A stretch of DNA of 64,000 nt from Acanthamoeba sp. SK_2022b (lineage: Eukaryota > Discosea > Longamoebia > Acanthamoebidae): positions 186,001-250,000 of the forward strand of contig JANDJZ010000013.1 in the NCBI GenBank assembly GCA_027943245.1. Reading direction: 5' to 3'. This document shows, piece by piece, positions 34,822-45,470 of this stretch (positions are counted from its first letter, which is position 1; every line of letters starts with the position of its first letter). The translations under genes were made by a program, and so were the position numbers. Under the pieces are notes generated by a model. The model did no database searches and had not been told where the DNA came from. It saw only the letters and a list, made by a program, of their open reading frames with translations.

Positions 34822-36915
34822 ATGGAGCTGCGCGGGACGAGCCGTGGGGTGCTGACCCTCGTATCCATGGCCGTTCTGATAGCCGTTGTTGTAGCGAAGG
34901 GATCATCGGGAAGGGGCGCCTACGTGACTTTCATCGCCAACGACGAATATGCCATTGGCGCGCGCACGCTGGGTGCCTCCCTCCGGGCAACAGGTCCCCC
35001 CCCCCACCACATCGCTTTCTTTCTTCGTTTTTCGCTCTTCGGCTCAACCCGGTCCTGCCTTCTTTGCCCGCTGTACTTGGCTACTTGGGGCGTCCAGGAA
35101 CGCAGAAGGACATGGTGGCCGTGATATTAAAGACTGTGTCGGCCGACGTGCGAGCGAGAATGAAAGAAGACGGGTGGCGCCTGTGGGTCATGCCTCTCTT
35201 TCCCAATCCGTTTGATATGGACCACTACACCTTCACCAAGTTGTCGCTGTGGTCCCTCCTCGACTACGATACCGTCGTCTTCCTCGGTATGCGGGTCTCT
35301 CCTCATGTTCCAATGGCCAATCCCCCTCCCACCAACTCACCGCCTATTGCCAGATGCTGACTGTATCGTTCGCACGAACATCGACGAGGTGTTTGAGTGT
35401 GGAGATGTGCTGTGCGCTGGCATGGGGCGGCATCAGTCGCGCAAATTTGATTTTGATCTTGGCCTCCTGGTGCTCCATCCTTCCAAGCCCGTCTTCCAGC
35501 AGATGATCACGTGTGCCTCCGTTCCTCCTAAGCACTATCACTCTGGGGATGACTTTCCTCCTGACACTCTTGCCCACCGCATTCCACTCCATTCCACGCT
35601 TTCATGACGATTGCCACCGTGACCAGCACTGCGGAGCAGATTGCCAAAGGGGGGACCCAGACCGAATTCAACTTCCTCAACTTCCTCTTCTTACATTGGT
35701 GCCAGTACGTGGACTCTTTCACAATCTCCATCTCGCGAATTGCTTTCCGGCGTTTTAACCTAGCCGTCCACTACTTCCTAACATCGGTTCCTTGCAGGCA
35801 CGGCGTTCACCCGGACTCGGCGCCGTCGCTGGCTGAACCGGACGATGACCGCTACGAGCCGCCGCTCTGGACGCCCACGTCCGAGACCAAAGGTCGCTGC
35901 TTTCGGCTCGACGCGCGCTACAACTGGCAGTGGGGGTCCGACTCCAACGACTCGCTCATTGGGACTGAGGAGAGCAGTTCGGGGTTCGAGCCGGACATTC
36001 GCGTGCTCCACTTCGCCGGGAAGAACGTCAAGCCGTGGCACTGGAAGAATTACCCGCTCCACGGCTGGATCGTTCTCTGGCAATCCTACGCCAATGAGGT
36101 ACGCGTGCGCATCTCAACAACCCACTATGCAATCCCGCACAAGCTAACCTCTTTGTGGCGGATTCCAGGTAGCGGCCCTGTTTCCCCCGTCGTCGTACAT
36201 ACTGTACCTCGGATTCCCGGTCGTGGTGATGCTGGCCATCTACTCGCTCGCTGCCGGCGGCTTCTTGGAATCTCGCTTCTCCAAGGCTCTGGTCGCCACC
36301 TCCGATGTGAGTGTCTGGTCGATCCTGTGCCTGCCGCCCGTCCTGGCCAAGTACCTCTCGATCTGGCTCGCCGGTGCCGTCCCGCTTCTGGCCGTCCCGG
36401 CCGCGCTCTACCGCTGGGACGTGATCCTGCCCATCACCCTCTCTGCGCTCACCGGGTGGTTCCTCTACTTTGAGTGGACGGCGCTGCTCTACTGGGCGGT
36501 CTACGGTCCCTACGTGTACTACCACTACCTGCTGGGCTGCGCCTTCGCCGCGGGCTCTCCGCACCTGACCAAGAAAAAGATGGAGGCGCAGTTGACGTGG
36601 CTCCGGCGTACACCCTGCCTTATCCCGCGCGAGACCTCGGTGGTGACAGCGAGCCTCATCCACTCGCTCGTCTTTGCTCTCCTTGGCAACGTCCTGATCC
36701 TTCTACTTTCTTCCTTCTTCGCGTGGTCTTCGCCGCGTGAGCACCTCGTCTTCTCCTGCATCTACGGTGCCATCGTATTCCTCACCCTTTTTGCCTTCTG
36801 GAGCGCCGGCCTGCCGCGCCATGCGTTCCTCGTGGGGTTCCGTCACATCGCGCCTCAAGCCGTCGGCCTCCTTGCGCAGGTGGAAGCCGGCGGCCTCTTC
36901 CCCAAGCACGAGTGA
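34822..36915 (+). CDS. GT8 glycosyltransferase with multi-pass C-terminus (IPUT1/PGSIP6-like)
   Basis: The ATG at 34822 opens a hydrophobic signal or anchor segment (VLTLVSMAVLIAVVVA). GT8 blocks follow: AYVTFIANDEYAIGARTLGASLR; YTFTKLSLWSLLDYDTVVFLG then DADCIVRTNID, holding the metal-binding DxD-like motif; FDLGLLVLHPSKPVFQQM; FNFLNFLF; and HFAGKNVKPWHW. The last exon (about 36170-36915) encodes at least five hydrophobic segments, for example YILYLGFPVVVMLAIYSL and ITLSALTGWFLYF. GT8 plus a polytopic C-terminus is the architecture of plant inositol-phosphorylceramide glucuronosyltransferase (PGSIP6/IPUT1). A Golgi sphingolipid glycosyltransferase role is therefore the best inference. Donor and acceptor are unproven. 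Confidence 0.82.
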
Positions 36916-36974
36916 TAATTTCTTTTTTTTTTTGGCTTTTCTCCTTGCGTGTAAAAACAACAAAATTGAAAATT

Positions 36975-36980
36975 AATAAA
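36975..36980 (+). terminator. Poly(A) signal AATAAA of GT8 gene
   Basis: Canonical hexamer 60 nt after the GT8 stop, in a locally AT-rich 3' region. Confidence 0.65.
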
Positions 36981-37148
36981 ATAGTAAACAAAAAGTCGCC
37001 TGAATTATGAGCCAAAACCACACCAACAACAGAAAGCCCAGATTTCGTTCTCGTGCCCTTCGATTAGCTGCTACCCCGTACGCTCGTGGCGCCAGGGCGC
37101 GATAGGGCAGCGGTCACAGGCCACAGCAGAGAGGAGGAAGGCCCTTAC

Positions 37149-39763
37149 ATGCACAACAACGACGCCGCGGCACCCAGAGAGGCGACACGGCCACCAAGCA
37201 AGCTGAGTCTGAATCGAGGAGGAGCGAACAGCAAGCCACAAGCGAGCCCTCACAGACCCTCTCTGCTCTCTGAACACACAACAGCTGCGAGCGGCAGATC
37301 GTCTGCCACTTCTGCATCTAGCGTACCTCAATTCAAACTGAAGAGCACGTCCTCTTCCTCAACCATTTCATTCACTCGGGTTGCCTCTACGTCCAGTACG
37401 CAAGCCAAGACATCAAATTGGACCGAAGATGTGAGTCTTCCTTGCGCCAATAGCATTGATTTTCGCACGCTGTAGCGCATGAGCTGATTGTCAACCTTCT
37501 CCGCAACACGCAGATGCAAACGCAAGAAAGCAGTTCACAAGGCCCCCTAGCGTCGCAGTTTGACTTGGGCCCGTCGCAGCCCCTCTTTACACAGGGCAGA
37601 GAACCGTCGTCAACCATCTCTCAGCCACCCCGGATCGTCCTTGATCCTTCTTCTCGAAAGATTGGTAAGTCTCTCCTCCATCCTTTTCTTCTGGTCTTCA
37701 TCTCTTGGCCACATAGTAACACGCGACCCGCTTTAGACCCACTCGACGAGGAGAGCGACTCAAGCGACTCAAGCAGCGACGACGATGACGACAGCGACAG
37801 CTCGTCGGGCTCGGAGGGCATCGAGGTCATATCGGCAGAGGACAGCTCAGGCGACGAGGAGGACTCGCGCCGCGCACAGAATAACGAGCGCCTAAAGGCC
37901 CAGACCGCGCTGCTGACCGCGTCAGCCGTGCCAACTGTTACCTCCAAACCCGCCACCCCCGAGAAGGGTTCGTGCCATGTTGCGCGTTGTGCGTACAATG
38001 GCTCAGAGCCTCTGGCTCACACAACACATCGATGGAATGAACAGGGGGAACGGTGACGTCTGCCTCTCACTCGCCTATCAAGGACGAGCAGCAGCAGACC
38101 GCGTCCGGGATATCGACGCCGGCCAAGGAGCTGGCGCCCACTGGGCCCGGAATGGACCTATGCTGCATCGACGGCTGTACCAAGGTCCACTCCAACCACG
38201 TCTACAACGAAGCTGTCGGCCGCATGCGAGAGCTACCCAACAGCCAGCGGTACTCTCCTCCTCAGCCTGGCACACGTGAGGTTGGGAGAACGCAGTCTGA
38301 TCGATCCCTTGTCGCTTGTCGTTCTCCACGCCAGCATGTGTCGGGCGCATTACATTCAAGGCCTGGGTCAGTGTTGTGTGAAAGATTGTACAAATAAGGC
38401 AACAAACCGGTATAACCCATGGCCTCGCATCTTGTGTGGTGTATGCGTGCGTGTGGTCTCGAGATGCTGCTCACACAAGTGAATTGATCATCACACAGAA
38501 ATTTGAAGAAGGGCGCCAAGCTGCCCATCAAGGAGGGCCTGCACGATCAGTTGCACAAGGTGTGCATGGAACACTGGAATCTGGTGGATCAGCAGACCAA
38601 GAGCAACGAGACCAAGAAGAAGGGCAAGAGAAAGAAGAAGGACGCCAAATCCAAAGGGAAAAAGCGAAGAAGGAACAGGCACGCACTCGGACCCCGGCTG
38701 GCGAGCTTATCATGTAAGTGACTCACGTTGCTCCTTCCTTTCGTCTCACTGTGTGCAGCGGCGATGCCGAAGTGGAGGCGTTTCTTGCGAGCGAGCTGGG
38801 AGGCAAGGTCTCGGGCGAGTCGGATTCGGGGCACAGTGACGACGACTTCGAAGCCGAGGCCACAGACACTCGAAGGAACAGTACGCACGCACTGATGTCC
38901 TCCTCCTCTTCAGTCATCGTCATTTCCGTTTTCTGTACGTGACAGTTGAAACTGCGCAACGCTCACGGTGCTTCTCTCCTTGTGCAAAGGCGCCAATGAC
39001 TTTTATGCGGTGCAGAAGAGCAGCGCCGAGACCAGAGGGGAGAAGCGGGATCGCGTGGCGAGCACGCTGAGCGAGGAGGACGCCTCGAGCGACGACTCGG
39101 ATAGGGAGGGTGTGAAGCGGCGAAGGACTCTCAAGGAGGACAACGGCCGACCGGCTAAAGGTAGCGCAAGGCAGCCCGCAGTGCTAGAGCAGCCCCAGGT
39201 CTCATCCGCTCTCTTTCTCTTTCCTCTTCCAACGTGCAGTGGTGATCAAGGCCAAGCCAACCCCGACCACGCCCGCGAGGACCATCGCGCATGGCCATGC
39301 GGACAGAACGGAGGCCAACCTCGGCGAGCCTAAAGCCAAGGAAACAAAGGGGGCCACGTCCGAGGGTACCGCGCCCTCTCCTCCCCCCAATGTGACCCGT
39401 TACGCCCCTCACCGAGCTCTCCACCGACCCGACAGTCCAACTGTTGCGAGGCGAAGTCGCGCAGCTTCGAAATGAACTGCGCGAGATGAAGCACTTTATG
39501 AAGGTTCTCCTCGGCTCCTCTCTCAGCTTAAAGTAAGCGTTTTGGCTGATCACGATCTACGTGCTCTGCAACAGAACGCGCTGGCGCAGCAACTGGAGGT
39601 GCTGCGGAACTCGTGCACAGGCCTCATCGACGCCAAGCTTAGCGAGGCGCACGAGCGGGAGATGGCCCAGTTGCGAATAATCCATCAAGCCGCCGCCAAC
39701 CGCCAGCCGCGACCGCCCAGTGCCGCCGCCGCTGCCGCCGCCGCCCGAGAGCGCTCTGCCTAA
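37149..39763 (+). CDS. Unknown acidic/basic protein with two CC-x3-CT...C-x2-H units
   Basis: About ten short exons. The first ATG in the frame is at 37149 (MHNNDAAAPREA). The N-terminus is Ser/Thr-rich and is followed by a Ser/Asp tract (SDSSDSSSDDDDDSDSS). The central part has two similar putative metal-binding units. Unit 1 is CCIDGCTKVHSNHVY ending MCRAHY. Unit 2 is CCVKDCTNKATNRY ending VCMEHW. A Lys-rich, nuclear-signal-like stretch follows (KKKGKRKKKDAK), then another acidic region and a C-terminal coiled-coil-like segment (LLRGEVAQLRNELREMKHF, NALAQQLEVLRNSC). The protein is probably nuclear. No named family was recognised. Exon joins in the Cys region were chosen to keep frame with GT-AG borders. 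Confidence 0.65.
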
Positions 39764-39855
39764 TGCAACTGCTGCCCGGGCCGCGAGAGTTGGGTTGGTG
39801 CTGTGAGACAAGAGCGTCCACCACCCCACCGCGCTCGTGGTTTCGACGACGAACA

Positions 39856-39861
39856 AATAAA
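39856..39861 (+). terminator. Poly(A) signal AATAAA
   Basis: Canonical hexamer 93 nt after the stop at 39763, separating this gene from the kinase downstream. Confidence 0.65.
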
Positions 39862-39975
39862 CGCTTGCAAATTGGCCAGGACCGAGAAGGGAGCAGAAGA
39901 AGCAACAGAGAGCTCAAGTCGTGCCAACTAGTTGGAAGAGCTGCAGCTGGCCCTGATCCAGATGAGCGCAGGGAG

Positions 39976-41647
39976 ATGAGAAAGGCGCTGCCAGAAGAAT
40001 GGCTGAATCAACCAGAGAACACTGGGAAGACGCACGATGAAAGGGGCGAGGAAGATGAGGAGATAGTGAGCCCGCGGGGCAAGCTGAAGACGAGGACACG
40101 ACTCAAGGCCAAGCTATTGGGGAAGGGCAAGAAGAAGGAGCATCACAATTACGAAGGCGCTGGAAGTGCAGCACCAGAATTAAAATGGGGAGATGATGTA
40201 CATCCGAATGCCGCAACGCGGCCAGGAGGAGAGGCAACGGGGAGGGTAAAAATGATTGTCAGCGGGCCAATCCGATCGACACATCGCATTCACGTCGATG
40301 CAGAGCTCGTGTGGTCTCCATTCGAGGGCGGCGGCAGCCACGGGCAAGTTGGCGGGAGCGACATGTTCGCGCTCGACGATGAGCCCATCGGGCAGGGCGC
40401 GTTCGGCAAGGTTTTTCGAGCCACCCACCGCAGCGGGTTCCAGCTGGCCATCAAGGAGATCGACCTCTCCATACTCGACCGCATGAGCCTCGCCGGCGGC
40501 CTCTCCGTCGCAGAGGAGATCAGGCTCGGCATCACCCAAGGCACTCCTTTCCCTCTCACGTCGCATATCTGCGCGAGCAAGCCTTACGTCTGGCGTGGCG
40601 TGGCACGGCGTGTGTGTGTGTGTGTGTGTGTGCGTGCAGAGATCGACCTGCTGCGTCAACTGGTGTCACCGTATGTGGTGCAGTACTACGGCAGCCTGTG
40701 GGCCGAGAAGAACCGCCTGTGGATCCTCATGGAGTACTGCCAGGCCGGGTCAGTGCGCGACCTCATGGAGACCATCAACCTACCCTCCATGAAGGAGAAG
40801 CAGATCGCCTTCGTCATGCACACCACGCTTCAGGTGTTCCCTCATCTTCTCCATCGAACGAGTGTGTATCATATCACCCACCAGTGTATTGTCGTTGTGT
40901 GGTGCGTGCACAGGGCCTGGCATACCTGCATCAGCAGACACCGCCGATCACGCACTTCGACGTGAAGGCCAACAACGTGCTGATCACCTCGGAAGGCACG
41001 GCCAAGCTCGCCGACTTTGGTCTCGCTCGCAAGATCGACGACGCCAACGGCAAGCGGCCGGTTGCAGGCACCAGGTTTGCACCCACACGCACACGCACGC
41101 GTGGAGGTGGGAGGGGGGCGCACTCTCATCCACGCGCGCTGCTCGGTCTCAGGTATTGGATGGCGCCGGAGCTCTTTGAGCGGGGCCAGCCCAAGGCGGG
41201 ACCGCCAGCGGTGCGTGTTGTGGTCCAATCGCAGAGATGAGGTGTGACCACCGAAAATAGAATCGCAACGTGCTTACGATCGCCGGTTTGTGTGTATGCT
41301 CAGGATATCTGGTCGCTGGGCATCACCGCAATTGAACTCGTACGTGCGCAGTGTCGTGTCGCGTAAGCTCCATGTGCTGTAATCGTCATCGAATGTGTGT
41401 ACGTATTTGATAGGCGCACGGTAAGCCGCCCTATTTCGACGAGGGGCCAATGGAAGCCATGCGAGCTATCACGCAGCGGCCGCCACCGCGTCTATCTGAC
41501 TTTGAGGGCAAGAAGAGGAAGAAATGGTCGCACGATTTTGACGATTTTGTGGCGCAGTGCCTCACCAAGGAGCCCCACGACCGACCGACAGGTAAGCCTT
41601 CCTCTCCTCTTCTCGCGTACATGTTGGTGGACGCTCTCCCCTCTTTG

Positions 41648-41725
<78 letters not shown>

Positions 41726-42311
41726 TGTCTTACACCTTTTGCGTTTGAACAGCCAAAATGCTGTTGCTCCATCCGTTCGTGGCGAGCGTGCCCAAGGCGG
41801 GGAAGCGCACCGTGCTGCACAAGAGTCTTACCAAGCGGAATAAGATTATCAAGCAGCGACAGAAGGAGGCCAGCAAGAGCGACAGCGACCACTCTACCAA
41901 GGCCACCAAACTGTTCCACAAGAAGGGCAAGGGGGAGGACACGAGGTGGAAGCAGAAGAAAGCGAAGAAGGGGACAGAGCCCAGGCCCCAAACCGACGGA
42001 AGCGAAAGCAGCGAGACAGAGGACACTGATGCCGAGCAGGGAGACACCGAAGAGAGGGACAGCCATGCCAGGCCACCTCAACACAGAGCCGCGCCATCTG
42101 CAAAGCAGGGCAGCTCGTTCCTCGACGAAGCCAAGGTATCGCCTGTCCTCTCCCAGCATGCCTTCTGTAGCACGGCCGCCTCACCCTCGTCGTTGTGGCT
42201 GGGTGTGGCCAGGTGCCGCTGCTGGGTGGCGACAGCAAGGGCTCCCTTCCCGAGGCACAGACGCGACACAGGCCACAACCCGCCAAGCGATGCTGCTGCA
42301 TTCTCTCCTGA
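39976..42311 (+). CDS. Ste20-type protein kinase with probable CaaX tail
   Basis: The start is uncertain; the first ATG after the upstream poly(A) signal is 39976 (MRKALPEEW). The N-terminus is basic. The kinase domain begins near 40370: IGQGAFGKVFRA, catalytic Lys in LAIKEIDLS, VQYYGSLWAEKNRLWILMEY, ITHFDVKANNVL (HFD in place of HRD), DFGLARK, GTRYWMAPELFERG and DIWSLGITAIEL. This pattern fits the Ste20/GCK group. A Lys- and acid-rich tail follows. The last exon (42213-42311) joins 42135 in phase 0 across a 77-nt GT-AG intron and ends KRCCCILS: a basic patch, two palmitoylatable Cys and a CaaX box. If that intron is retained, the frame ends at 42399 instead. Membrane anchoring is inferred. 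Confidence 0.78.
40610..40634 (+). repeat. (TG)n abutting a 3' splice site
   Basis: 25 bp of TG ends 3 nt before the CAG acceptor (AG at 40638-40639) of a kinase intron. Confidence 0.85.
41649..41716 (+). repeat. (TG)n microsatellite in kinase intron
   Basis: 68 bp of pure TG, 35 nt upstream of the acceptor AG at 41751-41752. Confidence 0.95.
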
Positions 42312-42399
42312 CACCTCGCCTCCGTCAACACTATTTATCTCTGTCAAGTTGTATCGCCATTACCCAAAATTGACCTCCATGCCTGTCTTCATTCTTTGA

Positions 42400-44272
42400 T
42401 TACTGACCTTCTTCGGTCTTAATGGCGGCTTCTCCGTTGTCGGTGGTGTGGGGAGAAGAATCCTGTTCGTGTTGCACTGACTGAGTGGTGGTCTCCTCCT
42501 GCGCGGGCACCGAAATTGAAGGCGACGACGAAGACAAAGAGGGAGACGAGGCCTCTCCGTCGGTCGGTGCTCGTTGCACCGGGTGTTCAGGCGCGCGCCT
42601 GAAGTTGCGCACCAGTGCTTCGTTGAAGCGATCTAGACACTCCAAGTTCACCACGTGTCCAGCTCCTTCCCACACCTTGACCACTGATAGTCAGCCATCG
42701 TTATAAATAAAAAGGAACAAATGGAAATAAAATCACGTACGTGGAACTCGATGGGGTTTAGCTCCTGGGCCAGCAGGTAGCTGTTCTTGGGCCGCACCAA
42801 CAAATCGACGGTGCCGGTCATGATGATGATGGGCACTTGCGCCTCGCGTAGCAGGCGCAGGCGCTTGGAGGTTACGCGGTGAGTGGTCACACAACGCAAA
42901 TGCCCCGCGAGCCCCTTCGGAGTCATCTGGGGTTCGGACCGCGCGCGCTGGATGTAGCTCTACAGGTGGGGCATAGACAACTGCAGGTGAGTCAAGTCGC
43001 AAAATGGACCCACGGCCGAGACGGGAGGCCGTACCTCTTTGCAGTACTCCGCCCACGTCTTGGAGGAGTCGAACTTGCACTGCCCGGCCAAGAACTCCGG
43101 CGAGCAGATGATCTTCATCACTGCGCTCGTGCGTGAGAGAGAAACGGGAGACAGAAGCGGGAGGGAGCGCGTTTGCGATTCGAGCAAGGCATAAGGCAAG
43201 CGTACGGCTCTCGGCCTTATCCTCGGGATTCTTCTTGAGGATGCTGCTCATCATGCCAAGGACTCCGGCCATTGGCGCCGTGGCATAGATGCCACCTGCC
43301 ACCATCAATATCCCATAACGCCGTCAGCACCTGAGACCAAATGGAGGAAACGGAGGAGAGGAATATAGAGGGACAAAGGATACCGGCGTGGGTAACGGCG
43401 AGGGCGAGCGAGAGTAGACGCTCTTGTGGGACGAGCAGCAGCGAGAGCTCCTGCGAGATCATCCCGCCCATGGAAATGCCCACTACATGAACCTGCGTCC
43501 ACACACCACAGTCGCACAGACAGCGAAACGTTGGCGTGCGTTGAGCGTTCCACACGAGCGGTCGTAGGGACACCGCACCTTGTCCCACTTCAGATGGTCA
43601 AGCAGGTCCAGCGCATCGCTGGCCATGACCGACGTGCTAAATGAAACGAAAACTGCGGTCAGCTGTTGTTGCAGGCTGTGCAACTTAGGCGATGTCCGTG
43701 TGCGTGCATGTCCTCACGGACGTGAGGAACACGCACCTGAACTTAGAATCGGGACACGAAGAGCGGCCGCAGCCGCGATTGTCGAATATGCACATCTCGA
43801 ACTCGTCACCGTGCTCCTCGGCCAGCGGCGCCACCTGCCCCAGGCCGAGAGTGAGCGCGAAAGAACGGGATTGGGCAGCTACCGGAGATGATACGGAGAC
43901 AACATGGGGGAGTCACTGCGCTCCCTCAGCTGGGACGGGGCTATGCGGGCGTACGTTGGTCATCCAGGCCTTGCATGACGTGGCAAAGCCTGGGCGGGGT
44001 GGAGGGGTAACGTGAACGACAAGTGGCGAGTGGTACCACAGAGGGAAGGCTCAGGTGTGGGTGGCTGCGCATGGGGCCAAGACGGGATGGGACGAGTGAG
44101 TACCCATGATGAAGAGGACCTTGTTGGGGCCGCGTCCGTGCAGTTCGAAGTAGATGTCCACCGGATCCTTTCGACCCTCGCCCAGTCGTGCAATGTTGCC
44201 GTTGATGGGCGTGCTCGCTCTAGCCCCGGTCTTCTGCGAATCTCCCTCGTACGTTGGTGCTTCCGCTTCCAT
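42400..44272 (-). CDS. Alpha/beta-hydrolase fold protein
   Basis: The start is the ATG at 44272 (MEAEAPTYEGD). Alpha/beta-hydrolase landmarks: IYFELHGRGPNKVLFIMG (first strand, oxyanion region), FEMCIFDNRGCGRSSCP, VHVVGISMGGMISQELSLL with the GxSxG nucleophile elbow, IIIMTGTVDLLVRPKNS with a candidate acid Asp, and WEGAGHVVNLE with the catalytic His. After the fold there is an acidic Ser/Thr/Glu-rich tail ending at 42400. The fold is an esterase, lipase or haloalkane/epoxide hydrolase-like serine hydrolase; the substrate is unknown. Several exons are short, and the boundary of the helical lid region (about 43000-43300) is approximate. Confidence 0.8.
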
Positions 44273-44602
44273 CTTGTTGTATCTCTCAGAATGATGTTTT
44301 TCTTTCTCTTATTCTCTGATCTTTTCTTTCAAGAAACAAGCACCGCAAGTGAGTTTTCGTGCTCTCCTCTGCCTCTTCTCCTCGTTTGCCTCCGCCGGAG
44401 ACGGGGCAGAGGCTCAGTTTCTGGAAGGCGGTGGCCAGGCGTGTGTCCGCCTCAGCAGTTTGCCTCGGTCATCCCTCCGGAATTTCGACACACCAATGGA
44501 GCCAGGCGAGGCCACACGCCTGGGAGCTTCTTTTGTTTGCACAACACTGTCACAGCATACCCCTTACTACACGGCACCGAAACGCACACCACAATCAACT
44601 CA
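44273..44602. promoter_or_regulatory. Divergent promoter region, hydrolase / small membrane protein
   Basis: 330 bp between divergent starts. It includes a T-rich stretch (44285-44335). No defined element was seen. Confidence 0.35.
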
Positions 44603-45055
44603 ATGACCATCACACGAACCTCCTTCCTCGTCCTTCTCGGCTTGCTTCTGGCCGCGCTCTACATGGAACGCTCTGTGGGCATGACGGTGAGTCCTGGTGA
44701 CGACCCGCGACTAGACGAGTTGATAGAGGAAGACGACGAATGGGTGGTGGCGCTCCCCATCTACGAGGGAGAAGAGCGCGGCCAGATGGAGAAGCGATCG
44801 GGAAGAGCCCAGCAAATGCGCCTGGAAGACCTGTGGGAGAAGCACTTCTGGCGAACGGTGGCCGGCGTCGGAGTCGAGCTGATGATGCTGGCCGTCATCC
44901 TGGGCGTGTGCTTGGGCGTCAGCTCCAAGATCGGCGCTCTCTTCCTCTTCGTCGTTTTCGCGCTGCACGTCATGTTCTTCTTCTTTATCCTTCTGCGCGT
45001 GCGCATCACCGACCCTGTCGTTGAGCTCGGCAAAGCGTGGGGCGACGTTTACTGA
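44603..45055 (+). CDS. Small membrane protein with signal peptide and two TM segments, 150 aa
   Basis: A single exon. The ATG at 44603 begins a hydrophobic leader (TSFLVLLGLLLAALYM) followed by an acidic stretch (LDELIEEDDEW). Two strong hydrophobic segments come next: VELMMLAVILGVCLGV, and after SSKI, GALFLFVVFALHVMFFFFIL, with a basic RVRITD after it. The acidic region is predicted to be lumenal or extracellular. No family was recognised. The open frame extends upstream to 44012, but that part overlaps the start of the opposite-strand hydrolase and lacks coding character. Confidence 0.6.
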   Translation: MTITRTSFLVLLGLLLAALYMERSVGMTVSPGDDPRLDELIEEDDEWVVALPIYEGEERGQMEKRSGRAQQMRLEDLWEKHFWRTVAGVGVELMMLAVILGVCLGVSSKIGALFLFVVFALHVMFFFFILLRVRITDPVVELGKAWGDVY

Positions 45056-45470
45056 ACGAATGCCGTGTATCGAGAACCTTCCCTTGTATAGCGGTTTGGC
45101 TGGCGCATAGGCACCACCGACCCTTTGAAAATACACAAAGTACAAACCAACCTAAAGCCCGTGGCGGTAGCAGCACTGGATTGACTGGTACCGGTTTGCT
45201 TTGCATTGTGACGTGGGGATCCCTAAATTCAAGCGTGCCACCCAAATTAGTAAAGAACCACGCTTCAGATCCCTTAACGTCAACAACAGACTCAGACCTT
45301 AACACGTACAATAGGTAAGATGCAAGAAGAGTGGCAGGACGAGCGGTGGTATCCCCTCCTGGCCAAGCAAAAAACCTGCACATTTGAAGCGGGCATGACA
45401 TTTTTCTCCTTTTTTTCCTGATGCATTTTTCGCGCGGTGCTTTCTTAATCACTCAGTCCGGATAGCGAAG
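45056..45470. other. Intergenic region
   Basis: 415 bp between the small membrane protein and the Grc3/NOL9 gene. No feature recognised. Confidence 0.35.

Noticed and set aside
44012..44602. N-terminal extension of the small membrane protein
   Set aside because: It overlaps the start of the opposite-strand hydrolase and has no coding character. The signal peptide begins at 44603.
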